DNA of 64,000 nt from Actinomadura rifamycini DSM 43936 (GCF_000425065.1 NZ_AULB01000019.1:105343-169342), one strand, 5' to 3'. Positions 16,707 to 25,263 are shown, numbered from the stretch's first letter. Notes: generated from the sequence alone by a model not told the origin. Made by a program: numbers and translations.

Positions 16707-18644
16707 GTGTCCGAGTGGACGGTCAGCGGCTACACGGAGGTTCGGGAACTCGGCGCGGGCGCGCAGGGACGGGTCGTCCTGGCGCGGCACGACGCGTCGG
16801 GCGCCCCGGCGGCCATCAAGTACCTGCTCGGCGCGGACGAGGCCGACCGTGAACGGCTCCGGCACGAGGCCCGGATGCTCGGCCGGGCGGACAGCCCGCA
16901 CATCGCCCGCCTCTACAGCCTCGTCGAGGGACCGGACGGCGCCGCGATCATCATGGAGGCGATCGACGGGGTCGCGCTCAAGGAGATCCTCGCCCGCGAG
17001 GGCGCGCTCGGCCCCGAGGCGTCCCTCGCCGTCCTCAAGGGCTCCCTCCTCGGCCTCGCCGCCGCGCACTCCCTGGGCGTCGTCCACCGCGACTACAAGC
17101 CCGCGAACGTGGTCGTCCCCGCGGACGGCCTGAGCCGCCTCGTCGACTTCGGCATCGCCGCCCCCGCCGGGCAGGAGGCGGGCGGCGCCGGCACGCCGTA
17201 CTACATGGCGCCCGAGCAGTGGGACCGCCACACGGCCACCCCCGCCACCGACGTGTACGCCGCGACCTGCGTGTTCGTCGAGTGCGTCACCGGCAGCCGT
17301 CCGTACACCGGGAACCGCGCCGCGCTCATGCTCGCCCACCGCACGGGCGAGATCCCCCTCGGCGCCGTCCCCGAACCCCTCCGCCCCCTCGTCGCCCGCG
17401 GCATGGCGAAGTCCCCCGCGGACCGCCCCGCCGCCGCGTCCGCGTTCGTCGAGGAACTCGAGGCCGTCGCCGTCGCGGCCTACGGCCCCGGCTGGGAGCA
17501 CACGGGCGTCCGCGCCCTCGCCGCCTCCGCCGCCGCGCTGGCGTCCCTCTTCCCGGTCGCGGCCGCCTTCTTCCCCGGCGCCGCGAGCCAAGCCGTCGCC
17601 TACGGCACAGCAGAAGCCACCGCCCAAGCAGGAGGCCAGGCAACAGCCGAAACCCTCGCCCACGCCACCGGCGAAGCCGCAGGCCAGGCAACGGCCGAAA
17701 CGATCGTCCACGGCACGGGCGAAGCCGCAGGCCAGGCAGCCGGCCAAGGCGCGGGCCAGGCGGCGGCCGGGGGCGCCGGGAAGACCGCCGCAGCCAAGGC
17801 GGGGGCGGCCAAGGCGGGGGCCGGCGGGCTGAAGACGATGCTCGGGATCGGCGCGGCGGCGTGCGGGACGGCCGTGGTGATCGGCGGCGGCGCCGTGGTC
17901 GCCATGCAGCAGGGGGACGACCCCGGACGGACGGGCCCGGAGGCGGCGGCGAGCCCGTCGCCGTCGCGGACGGTCACGGTCGTGGCGGTGCAGGGCTGCA
18001 CCCGGATGGCGCCGAACGCCAACGATCCGGACGGGATGGCGCCGATCACCGAGCCTCCGCCCGCGTCGACCGTCGAGCTGCCCGCGGTGGTCGACATGCC
18101 GGACGGCGCGGCCGTGTACTACGTCGGCGACGGGCACATCATCGGTCCGGCGGACGTCGAGTGCGACGGCCAGATCGGGGCGTCGAGCGGCCTCCACCGG
18201 ATCGGTGACCCGCTCGCGGGCGGCGGGGTGTTCGAGTCGTTCAACTGGGCGACCGAAACGGTCGGGGCCATGCACTGCCGGTACTTCCCGGACACCGAAC
18301 GCGCGGCGGAGCGGCGCGCGGCCGTCCCGCAGTGCGACGCCGACGTGCAGCACCGCCGGGAGCTGACCGGCCTCGGGGCCAGGGCCGCCGTGACGTCCGG
18401 GGTCGCGATGGGGACGGACGCGCCGCCGTCGCCCTACGTCGCCGTCTCGCTCGCGGTGCTGCCGGGCGCCGAGGCCCCCTTCAAGGTGATCGACTGCGTC
18501 ATGCCCTGGGAGCGCCGCGGCATCTGCAACGCGGCCCTCACGTACTGGCTCGTCCGCGAGACGGCCGCCGCCAAGCCCCCCGCCGAAGCCCTGGACCAGG
18601 CGTCCACCCAAATCGCCGCCTTCACAGAAACCATCCGCCGCTGA
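16707..18644 (+). CDS. Eukaryotic-type Ser/Thr protein kinase with Ala/Gly-rich linker and one membrane helix
   Basis: 645 residues from the GTG placed 5 bases after GGGAGGCGAG. The kinase domain (about 5-265) looks active: GAGAQGRV loop, K38 in AAIKYL, D129 in HRDYKPANVV, D147 in VDFGIAAP, and GTPYYMAPEQW. Residues about 290-375 are an unusual low-complexity linker with repeated GEAAGQATAET-like units, then a membrane helix near 385-405 (GIGAAACGTAVVIGGGAVVA). The outside domain of about 235 residues has several cysteines and I do not recognise it. The kinase N-terminus (EWTVSGYTEVRELGAGAQG) resembles the pseudokinase at 8.3-10.0 kb (GWTVPGFTHERELGGGAFG). Confidence 0.92.
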   Translation: MSEWTVSGYTEVRELGAGAQGRVVLARHDASGAPAAIKYLLGADEADRERLRHEARMLGRADSPHIARLYSLVEGPDGAAIIMEAIDGVALKEILAREGALGPEASLAVLKGSLLGLAAAHSLGVVHRDYKPANVVVPADGLSRLVDFGIAAPAGQEAGGAGTPYYMAPEQWDRHTATPATDVYAATCVFVECVTGSRPYTGNRAALMLAHRTGEIPLGAVPEPLRPLVARGMAKSPADRPAAASAFVEELEAVAVAAYGPGWEHTGVRALAASAAALASLFPVAAAFFPGAASQAVAYGTAEATAQAGGQATAETLAHATGEAAGQATAETIVHGTGEAAGQAAGQGAGQAAAGGAGKTAAAKAGAAKAGAGGLKTMLGIGAAACGTAVVIGGGAVVAMQQGDDPGRTGPEAAASPSPSRTVTVVAVQGCTRMAPNANDPDGMAPITEPPPASTVELPAVVDMPDGAAVYYVGDGHIIGPADVECDGQIGASSGLHRIGDPLAGGGVFESFNWATETVGAMHCRYFPDTERAAERRAAVPQCDADVQHRRELTGLGARAAVTSGVAMGTDAPPSPYVAVSLAVLPGAEAPFKVIDCVMPWERRGICNAALTYWLVRETAAAKPPAEALDQASTQIAAFTETIRR

Positions 18645-18737
18645 CCCCACCCCGTCCCCCGGCTCCCTGGCCAGTGCGGAGCCCCCACCCAGCCCGATCT
18701 CCAGACTCTCGAGCATGTCCCCGGCCACAGGTTCCCT

Positions 18738-18908
18738 GGCCAGAGCGGACGGGAACCACTGCGATTGCGAGCGAAGCCAAGTTCGAGCTCGCGAGAACTC
18801 GATCGCGCAGCGAGCCCCCTGGGGCGAGTCGGAGCGATGCAGCAATCGCACGCAAGGCCCGTTGAAGGAAGGCCGCCTCGCGGCCTGACGCCAAGGGCAT
18901 TGCAATAA
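18738..18908 (-). repeat. Structured dispersed repeat, copy A (full length, inverted)
   Basis: 171 bases that on the minus strand match copy B from TTATTGCA to CGCTCTGGCC. Stems are kept: GGCCGC-CTC-GCGGCC (18871-18885), TGCGATTGC with GCAATCGCA (18760-18768 with 18842-18850), and CAAGTTC with GAACTCG (18778-18784 with 18795-18801). It occupies most of the 284-base gap between the kinase and the phosphatase. With B it forms inverted repeats about 5.2 kb apart. Confidence 0.88.
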
Positions 18909-18928
18909 ATAGGTACCCTGGCGACGCC

Positions 18929-19567
18929 ATGACTGAGAAGACGATCGTTCACCTGCTGCGGCACGGTGAGGTGCACAATCCGGGCGGAATCCTCTACGGG
19001 CGGCTGCCCGGCTACCGGCTGAGCGAGGACGGTCTCCTCATGGCCAAGGCGGCCGCGAAGTGGTTCTCCGATCGGGACGTCACCGCGTTGTTCTCGTCGC
19101 CGATGCAGCGGGCGCTCGAGACGGCGGCGCCGCTGGCGGACGCGTTCGATCTGCCGGTGACGGTGGACGACCGGCTGACGGAGGCCGACAACCACTTCGA
19201 GGGGTTGACGTTCGGGGTGGGGGCGGGGTCGCTGCGGCGGCCGGAGCACTGGCGGTACCTGCTGAACCCGTTCAAGCCGTCGTGGGGCGAGCCGTACCGG
19301 GAGCTGGCGGCGCGGATGCGGGCGGCGGTGATCCGGGCGCGGGATTCGGCGCGCGGGCATGAGGCGGTGTGCGTGAGCCATCAGCTTCCGGTGTGGGTGC
19401 TGCGGCTGCACGCGGAGCGGCGCCGGCTGTGGCATCACCCGGTGAAGCGGGAGTGCGGGCTGGCGAGCGTGACGAGCCTGACGTTCGAGGGGAACCGGCT
19501 CGTCGAGGTGTCGTACTGCGAGCCCGCCGGCGGGCTGGGCGGGGAGCCCGGTGTCGCGGGCGCCTGA
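18929..19567 (+). CDS. Histidine phosphatase (phosphoglycerate mutase-like)
   Basis: 212 residues. The N-terminal VHLLRHGEVHNPGGILYGRL carries the RHG catalytic histidine. ALFSSPMQRALETAAPLADA and VCVSHQLPVWVLRLH supply the second Arg and His of the fold. The substrate is unknown. It is the first gene of a conserved actinobacterial set with TlpA, CcdA, ResB and CcsB, all on the same strand, so a link to cytochrome c assembly is likely by context only. The upstream repeat copy A ends about 20 bases before the ATG, and no strong ribosome site is visible. Confidence 0.88.
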   Translation: MTEKTIVHLLRHGEVHNPGGILYGRLPGYRLSEDGLLMAKAAAKWFSDRDVTALFSSPMQRALETAAPLADAFDLPVTVDDRLTEADNHFEGLTFGVGAGSLRRPEHWRYLLNPFKPSWGEPYRELAARMRAAVIRARDSARGHEAVCVSHQLPVWVLRLHAERRRLWHHPVKRECGLASVTSLTFEGNRLVEVSYCEPAGGLGGEPGVAGA

Positions 19568-19586
19568 GAGCGCCGGTAGATTGTTG

Positions 19587-19603
19587 TACTACGACCTGTA
19601 GTA
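19587..19603. promoter_or_regulatory. TACTAC-N5-GTAGTA operator-like palindrome before the cytochrome c assembly genes
   Basis: TACTAC-GACCT-GTAGTA lies in the 49-base gap between the phosphatase stop and the TlpA start, immediately upstream of AGGAGGGG. From memory, this half-site pattern resembles operators of BlaI/MecI-family repressors in mycobacteria. No blaI-like gene is in the window. The position would allow control of tlpA-ccdA-resB-ccsB apart from the phosphatase. Confidence 0.4.
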
Positions 19604-19616
19604 GTAGGAGGGGCCG

Positions 19617-20201
19617 TTGAACCCCCGTGTCTTCCGTGTGCGCGCCGTGGCGGCCGCCGTCGCCCTGTGCGGGCTGCTCGCGGGCTGTGCCGGGACGGAC
19701 GCGTCGCAGGACGGGGCGGGCGAGAACCGGTTCGTGTCCGGCGACGGGAACGTGACGGAGTACGCGCCGGGCGACCGCAAGGCGGTCGGGACGGTCGCGG
19801 GGGAGATGCTGGACGGGAAGGCGTTCCGGCTGGCGGACTACCGGGGCAAGGTCGTCGTGGTGAACTTCTGGGCGTCGTGGTGCGCGCCGTGCCGCGGTGA
19901 GGCGCCGTCGCTGGAGCAGGTGCACAAGGAGAACGAGGCGAAGGGCGCGGCGTTCGTCGGCGTCAACTTCAAGGACTCGAAGCCGAACGCGCAGGCGTTC
20001 GAGCGGAACTTCAAGGTGTCGTATCCGAGCGTGTTCGACGCGGACGGGCGGGTGACGCTCGCGTTCCGCGAGGTGCCGCCGAACGCGATCCCGAGCACGC
20101 TCGTCCTGGACCGGCAGGGCCGGGTCGCCGCCCGGATCATCGGCGCGACGACGTACAGCAAGCTGAATCCGCTGGTCGCCGACGTGCTCGCCGAAAAGTG
20201 A
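19617..20201 (+). CDS. TlpA/ResA-type thioredoxin lipoprotein
   Basis: 194 residues with a lipoprotein signal: basic N-terminus, hydrophobic core, lipobox LLAGC (Cys at about residue 22). The thioredoxin fold has the active site WASWCAPC (VVNFWASWCAPCRGEAPSL). It would be a membrane-tethered extracytoplasmic thiol reductase keeping the CxxCH cysteines of apocytochrome c reduced, with electrons from CcdA. The TTG start is fixed by AGGAGGGG upstream. The stop overlaps the ccdA start (GTGA). Confidence 0.92.
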   Translation: MNPRVFRVRAVAAAVALCGLLAGCAGTDASQDGAGENRFVSGDGNVTEYAPGDRKAVGTVAGEMLDGKAFRLADYRGKVVVVNFWASWCAPCRGEAPSLEQVHKENEAKGAAFVGVNFKDSKPNAQAFERNFKVSYPSVFDADGRVTLAFREVPPNAIPSTLVLDRQGRVAARIIGATTYSKLNPLVADVLAEK

Positions 20202-20950
20202 TCGCGGCGGCCGGGGTGGACCAGACGGTCGTCAGCGGGTCGCTGGTGGCCGCGGCGCCGCTGGCGGCGCTGGCCGGTCTGGTCTCGTTCGTCTCGCCGT
20301 GCGTGCTGCCGCTGGTGCCGGGCTACCTGTCGTACGTGACGGGCATGTCGGGCGCGGACCTGGCGGACGAGCGCAAGGGCCGGCTGCTCGCGGGCGTGGT
20401 GCTGTTCGTCGCGGGGTTCTCGGCGGTGTTCGTCAGCTACGGCGTGGTGTTCGGGGGCCTGGGCCGGTGGCTGCTGGAGTACCAGGAGACGATCACGCGG
20501 GTGCTCGGCGTCGTGACGATCGTGTTCGGGCTGGCGTTCATGGGGCTGATCCCGGGGCTCCAGCGGACGGTGAAGTCGGGACGGCTCCCTGCGGCGGGGC
20601 TCGCGGGGGCGCCGGTGCTGGGGGTGCTGTTCGGGCTGGGCTGGACGCCGTGCATCGGGCCGACGCTGGGCGCGGTGCAGAGCCTCGCGGTCACGGAGGC
20701 GAGCGCGGGGCGCGGCGCACTGCTGTCGCTCGCGTACTGTCTGGGGCTCGGACTGCCGTTCGTGGCGGCGGCGCTGGCGTACCGGCGGGCGCTGGGGGCG
20801 TTCGGCGCGGTGAAGCGGCACTACCCGCTGGTGATGCGGGTCGGCGGCGGCATGCTGGTGCTGCTCGGGGTGCTGCTGGTGAGCGGCCTGTGGGGGGACA
20901 TGACCATCGAGCTGAGGTCGTGGATCAGCGGCTTCGAACCGGTTATCTGA
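20198..20950 (+). CDS. ccdA: Cytochrome c biogenesis protein CcdA (DsbD-like transmembrane)
   Basis: 250 residues with six predicted membrane helices. The redox cysteines are in SFVSPCVLPLVPGYLSYVTG and GWTPCIGPTLGAV, the standard CcdA pair. It moves electrons from cytoplasmic thioredoxin to the TlpA-like lipoprotein. The GTG start overlaps the preceding stop. resB follows after one base. Confidence 0.94.
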   Translation: MIAAAGVDQTVVSGSLVAAAPLAALAGLVSFVSPCVLPLVPGYLSYVTGMSGADLADERKGRLLAGVVLFVAGFSAVFVSYGVVFGGLGRWLLEYQETITRVLGVVTIVFGLAFMGLIPGLQRTVKSGRLPAAGLAGAPVLGVLFGLGWTPCIGPTLGAVQSLAVTEASAGRGALLSLAYCLGLGLPFVAAALAYRRALGAFGAVKRHYPLVMRVGGGMLVLLGVLLVSGLWGDMTIELRSWISGFEPVI

Positions 20951-20951
20951 C

Positions 20952-22649
20952 ATGAGCGACACTGAGACCGAGAGCGGGACGCGCCCGCCGGCGGCCCGGC
21001 AGGCGGCGCAGGACGCGCCGAAGCCGAAGGGGATCGGCCCGCTGGGCTGGCTGCGCTGGGCGTGGCGGCAGCTCACGACGATGCGGACGGCGCTGATCCT
21101 GCTGTTCCTGGTGGCGCTGGGCTCCGTGCCGGGGTCGGTGTTCCCGCAGCGGGGGCAGGCGCCGGAGGACGTCGCGGCGTACCTGAAGGAGCACAAGACG
21201 CTCGGGCCGTGGCTCGACAAGTTCTCGATGTTCGACGTGTTCGCGGCGCCGTGGTTCGCCGCGATCTACATCCTGCTGTTCGTGTCGCTGGCGGGGTGCG
21301 TGATCCCGCGCGCCGCGAAGCACTACCGGTCGATGCGGGCGCGGCCGCCGGCGGCGCCGCGCAACCTGAAGCGGCTGCCGCAGTCGGCGTCGTTCGAGAC
21401 GGACGCCGCGGCGGAGGACGTCCTGGAGGACGCGCGCAGGGCGCTGCGCCGCAAGCGGTTCCGGGTGGACGCCGGCGGCGGCGCGGTGGCGGCGGAGAAG
21501 GGCTACCTGGGGGAGACCGGCAACCTGGTCTTCCACCTGGCGCTGCTGGCGCTGCTGTTCGCGCTCGGCCTCGGGAACCTGTTCGGCTACCGGGGCAACA
21601 TCCTGCTGACCGAGGACGACACGTTCGCGAACTCGCTCAGCCTCTACGACCAGTTCGAGCCCGGACGGGTGTTCGACTCGGACGACCTTCCGCCGTTCAC
21701 CGTCCGGCTGGAGGACTTCCAGGCCGAGTACGAGAAGGACGGGAAGAGCCGGGGGCAGGCGACCGACTTCACCGCGAAGGTCCACTACCGGGACGACCCG
21801 CAGGGCGCGGAGAAGGCGTACGACCTGAAGGTCAACCACCCGCTGATGGTGGGCGGCGCGAAGGTCTACCTGCTGAACCACGGGTACTCGCCGGTGTTCA
21901 CGGTCAAGGACGCGGACGGGAACGTGGCGTTCCAGGACGCGGTGCCGTTCCTGCCGATGGAGACGCGGAACTACACGTCCGAGGGCGTCATCAAGGCGCC
22001 GGACGCGCAGCCGGAGCAGCTCGCGTTCTACGCGATCCTGTGGCCGACGGCGGTCACGACGGAGGACGGTGAGCAGATCGTGTCGGCGTTCCCGGCACCG
22101 CTGCGGCCGGTCGTGACGATCAGCTCGTTCAAGGGCGACATCGGCCTGGACGACGGCACGCCGCAGTCGGTGTACAAGCTGGAGGGGATCGGCGAGACCC
22201 TCCAGCCGATCAAGGACGGGCAGAAGCTGCTGGAGCCCGGCGACACGTTCGAGCTGCCGAACGGGGCCGGCTCGATCAAGTTCGAGGGCGTCCGGGAGTG
22301 GGCGAGCCTGTCGGTGAACCGCGACCCGGGGCGGATCCCCGCGCTGGTCGCGTCGATCCTCGCGGTCGCGGGCGTGGTGGCGTCCTTCATGGTGCGGCGG
22401 CGCAGGGTGTGGGTCCGTGCGGCCGGCGGGAAGGGCGGGCGTACGGTGGTCGAGGTCGGCGGCCTGACGCTGGGCGCCGCGACCTCGGAGTTCGATGACA
22501 TCGTGGCCGCGCTGCGCGGCCCCGAGCGGGACGGGCCCGGTGCGGGCCCGGACGAGGGCGGACCCGACGCGGAGTCCGCCGACGACGGGCAGGGCGCCGA
22601 GCCCGGCGCCGGCCGGGAGACCGGTCCGGCGGACGAAGCGAAGGAGTGA
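20952..22649 (+). CDS. resB: Cytochrome c biogenesis protein ResB
   Basis: 565 residues. The N-terminal region has LRWAWRQLTTMRTALILLFL and further helices; FHLALLALLFALGLGNLFGY is the third. A large extracytoplasmic domain (about 215-450) follows, then a last helix near 460-480 and a charged, acidic Gly/Pro tail. ResB and CcsB together form the system II heme lyase that delivers heme across the membrane to apocytochrome c. The stop overlaps the ccsB start (GTGA). Confidence 0.93.
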   Translation: MSDTETESGTRPPAARQAAQDAPKPKGIGPLGWLRWAWRQLTTMRTALILLFLVALGSVPGSVFPQRGQAPEDVAAYLKEHKTLGPWLDKFSMFDVFAAPWFAAIYILLFVSLAGCVIPRAAKHYRSMRARPPAAPRNLKRLPQSASFETDAAAEDVLEDARRALRRKRFRVDAGGGAVAAEKGYLGETGNLVFHLALLALLFALGLGNLFGYRGNILLTEDDTFANSLSLYDQFEPGRVFDSDDLPPFTVRLEDFQAEYEKDGKSRGQATDFTAKVHYRDDPQGAEKAYDLKVNHPLMVGGAKVYLLNHGYSPVFTVKDADGNVAFQDAVPFLPMETRNYTSEGVIKAPDAQPEQLAFYAILWPTAVTTEDGEQIVSAFPAPLRPVVTISSFKGDIGLDDGTPQSVYKLEGIGETLQPIKDGQKLLEPGDTFELPNGAGSIKFEGVREWASLSVNRDPGRIPALVASILAVAGVVASFMVRRRRVWVRAAGGKGGRTVVEVGGLTLGAATSEFDDIVAALRGPERDGPGAGPDEGGPDAESADDGQGAEPGAGRETGPADEAKE

Positions 22650-23632
22650 CGAGGGTGGGCGACGCCGACCTCGCGAATCTGAGCGACAAGCTCATGCTGA
22701 CCACGGTGGTGCTGTACATCATCGCGATGGTCGCGTACGCGGCCGATCTCGGCTTCGGGCGCCGCCGGGCGAAGCTCGCCGCGGACGCCGAGGTCGAGGC
22801 GAAGGTGCTGGTCGGCGCGGCCGGGGCCGAGTCCGTGGACGCCGGGACGGCCGAGGCGTCCGGGGACGGCGCGGAGCCGGAGCGCACGCAGATCGAGCCG
22901 GCGAAGCTGGCGATCCTGCTGAACGTCCTCGGCTGGGGCGCGCACCTAGGCGTGCTGGTGTCGCGGGGGCTGGCCGCGAACCGCTGGCCGTGGGCGAACA
23001 TGTACGAGTTCCTCACCGCGATCTCGTTCGCCGCCGTCACCGCGTTCCTCGTCGTGATGCTGCGGTACCGGGCCCGCTACCTGGGCGCGTTCGTGATGGT
23101 CGCCGCGGTCGTCGCGCTGGGCGTCGCGAACATCTGGCTGTACGACGAGGTCGGCCCGGTCAGCCCCGCGCTCAACTCGTACTGGATCGCGATCCACGTC
23201 AGCGCGGCGATCGTCGCGACGGGCGCGTTCACGGTGGCGGGCGCCGCCACGATCCTGTACCTGGTCAAGTCCCGCGCCGAGGGGCGGGGGACGCTGCGCG
23301 AGCACGGCATCCTGGCCCGGATGCCGTCGTCGGACGGCCTGGACCGGCTCGCGAACGGCGTCACGATGTTCGCGTTCCCGATCTGGACGGCCGCGATCAT
23401 CATGGGCGCGATCTGGGCGGACCAGGCGTGGGGCCGCTACTGGGGCTGGGACCCCAAGGAGATCTGGTCGTTCATCACCTGGGTCATCTACGCCGCGTAC
23501 CTGCACGCGCGCGCCACGGCCGGGTGGAAGGGCCGCAAGGCGGCGGTCCTGGCGCTCATTGCGTTCGCCGCGCTGATGTTCAACTTCTTCGGCGTGAACT
23601 ACATGTTCTCTGGCCTGCACTCTTACGCATGA
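22646..23632 (+). CDS. ccsB: Cytochrome c biogenesis protein CcsB (CcsA/ResC family)
   Basis: 328 residues with about eight membrane helices. It carries the tryptophan-rich WWD heme-handling motif, GRYWGWDPKEIWSFITWVIY, and flanking histidines (AIHVSAAIVATGA, AYLHARAT). A GTG at 22646 overlapping the resB stop and one at 22655 are both possible; I use the coupled one. It is the last gene of the run from 19617. The product partners ResB in heme export and ligation. Confidence 0.93.
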   Translation: MTRVGDADLANLSDKLMLTTVVLYIIAMVAYAADLGFGRRRAKLAADAEVEAKVLVGAAGAESVDAGTAEASGDGAEPERTQIEPAKLAILLNVLGWGAHLGVLVSRGLAANRWPWANMYEFLTAISFAAVTAFLVVMLRYRARYLGAFVMVAAVVALGVANIWLYDEVGPVSPALNSYWIAIHVSAAIVATGAFTVAGAATILYLVKSRAEGRGTLREHGILARMPSSDGLDRLANGVTMFAFPIWTAAIIMGAIWADQAWGRYWGWDPKEIWSFITWVIYAAYLHARATAGWKGRKAAVLALIAFAALMFNFFGVNYMFSGLHSYA

Positions 23633-23678
23633 TGGCCAGGACGCCCGGTTTCGCCGGTAGTTAGTCACCTGCGCCCAC

Positions 23679-23715
23679 GTCATCCCTGAAAGTTTCCGTG
23701 ACCGCCGGGGATGAC
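23679..23715 (+). terminator. Possible terminator after ccsB
   Basis: GTCATCCC and GGGATGAC pair over a 21-base loop, about 45 bases after the ccsB stop. The loop is long, so it could instead be an operator for the next gene, which starts 84 bases further on. Confidence 0.3.
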
Positions 23716-23798
23716 GGGGTGTCGGGTTCCGGCTTACGCTTCCTCGGGGACCCCCGCCCGCCCCAGGTATCCGCGGGTCCCGTCGACAGAGGAGCCCG

Positions 23799-24845
23799 AT
23801 GCGCTTCAAAGGCGTCCACCGCAAACCCCGGGAGTTCAGGGGGTTCTCCCGCGGCGGGCCGTTCCGCCCCGCCGACCGGGCCGCCGACCGCCCCGCCGAC
23901 CGGGCCGCCGACCCGGGGTACGCGCCGTCGCCGCCCGACACGGGGCGGCCGCCCCGCGACCAGCCCCGCGACCGGTTCGGCCGGTTCCGCAAGTCCGGAC
24001 GCGACGACGCCTTCACGCGGACGCCCGGCGGCGCGGCCCCCGTCGAGACCGGCGCGGGCCTCGACGCGGGCTCCGGCGCGGGCCTCGACGCGGGCCCGGA
24101 CCGGACGGCCGAGGGGTTCGGCGGCCGGTACGCGCGGCGGCGGCCGGGGGCCGGGCGCCGCGGCACCGGGGACCTGTCGTGGCGGGACTTCGAGCTCGAC
24201 GACGCGCCGCCGCGGGTGGAGCCGCACCCGCCGGGCACGCCGCACGAGGCCGACGGGCGCAGGCACTGCGGCGTCCTGGAGCGGATCCTGCACCGGCAGT
24301 GGGAAGTCCGGGACGGGCCGCCCACGCCCGAGGTGGTCCGCGCGGTCGAGAGCCTCGCCGGGCTGCCGGACGCGCTGAAGGAGCGGCTCGCGGCCGGGCT
24401 GGACGGCGTGTACGTGGGGCCGGGCGGCGTGCCGCAGCTCGACGACATGGGTCACCTGCGGGACCGTCCGCTGCCGTCGGGGCGGGCGACGTGGGACGTG
24501 TGCGCGGGGGCCTACGGCGACCGCAAGATCGTCGTGGGGGACCGGCCGTCCCCGACCCCCGACGTGATGCTGCACGAGGTGGGGCACGCCCTCGACGACA
24601 TCGAGGGCGGCGCGGGCTGGACGTCCGACTCGGCGGCGTTCCGCGCGCTGTACGCGCAGTGCCGCCCGCACCTGGCGAGCGACTTCCACCGGCAGCCGGA
24701 CGCGCTGGGCCGCCGCGAGTTCTTCGCGGACGCCTTCGCGGCCATCTCCTCGCGGCAGCGGCCGGCGCTCGTCGACATGCTCGGCGGCGACATCCGCACC
24801 GCGCTGGAGGTCATGCTCTTCTTCAACCGCACCTTCGGGATCTAG
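23799..24845 (+). CDS. HExxH metallopeptidase-like protein with Arg/Pro/Asp-rich N-terminus
   Basis: 348 residues, no signal peptide or membrane helix. Residues about 1-140 are low-complexity, with ADRPADRAADR repeats and many Arg, Pro and Gly. The C-terminal half has a zinc-peptidase signature: H259-E260-V-G-H263 in VMLHEVGHALDDI, then EFFADAFAAISS about 45 residues on, a plausible third ligand (Glu) as in anthrax-lethal-factor-like and other gluzincin folds. LRTALEVMLFFNRTFGI ends the protein. The start ATG lies 9 bases after AGAGGAG. An 88-residue protein follows 60 bases downstream, likely co-transcribed. Substrate and role are unknown. Confidence 0.65.
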   Translation: MRFKGVHRKPREFRGFSRGGPFRPADRAADRPADRAADPGYAPSPPDTGRPPRDQPRDRFGRFRKSGRDDAFTRTPGGAAPVETGAGLDAGSGAGLDAGPDRTAEGFGGRYARRRPGAGRRGTGDLSWRDFELDDAPPRVEPHPPGTPHEADGRRHCGVLERILHRQWEVRDGPPTPEVVRAVESLAGLPDALKERLAAGLDGVYVGPGGVPQLDDMGHLRDRPLPSGRATWDVCAGAYGDRKIVVGDRPSPTPDVMLHEVGHALDDIEGGAGWTSDSAAFRALYAQCRPHLASDFHRQPDALGRREFFADAFAAISSRQRPALVDMLGGDIRTALEVMLFFNRTFGI

Positions 24846-24905
24846 GGTGTGTGTTCCGCGGCACACACCAGAGGATCCCGTGATGGCAGGCGATGGTGAT
24901 CGACG

Positions 24906-25172
24906 ATGTACGTGATCCGGCTCCCCGACGGCACGCTCCGGGTCCCGCACAGCGTGCTCGCCGAACCCGGTGAGGACGGGGCGGGCGAGGGGCGCGTCAT
25001 CGCCGACGCCTACGTGGAGGTCGGCCCGGACGACCCCGACTACGACCGGCTGCGGGCGCAGTCGCTGACCGAGGAGGAGCTGGCGGAGCGGCGGCGCGGC
25101 TGGCGGGAGGGCGACGCGGAGCTGCTGCGCAGGTTCGAGCAGTGGAAGGCGGGCGAGGCGGAGGAGGAGTAG
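24906..25172 (+). CDS. Small acidic hypothetical protein
   Basis: 88 residues, starting MYVIRLPDGTLRVPHSVLAE and ending in an acidic helix (TEEELAERRRGWREGDAELL, EEE terminus). No domain recognised. It probably shares a transcript with the HExxH protein upstream and might be a partner or inhibitor, which is guesswork from position. Codon usage matches neighbours, with strong GC at third positions. Confidence 0.6.
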   Translation: MYVIRLPDGTLRVPHSVLAEPGEDGAGEGRVIADAYVEVGPDDPDYDRLRAQSLTEEELAERRRGWREGDAELLRRFEQWKAGEAEEE

Positions 25173-25239
25173 GCCGCCCGCTCTGCCGGCCGGGGCCGTG
25201 TGGAGCGTGCCGGGCGTGCGCGGGCGCCGGGCCGGCTCC

Positions 25240-25263
25240 GGAACCGGTTCCCCCGAGAACCGG
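25240..25263. terminator. Possible terminator between convergent genes
   Basis: CCGGTTC pairs with GAACCGG over CCCCGA (25244-25263). The left arm also belongs to a perfect 12-base palindrome GGAACCGGTTCC (25240-25251). It sits in the 183-base gap between the small acidic protein and bldC. Confidence 0.35.

Noticed and set aside
23711..24883. Alternative 390-codon plus frame overlapping the HExxH gene
   Set aside because: Arg/Ala/Gly-rich shadow; the HEVGH frame has sensible codon use and a ribosome site.
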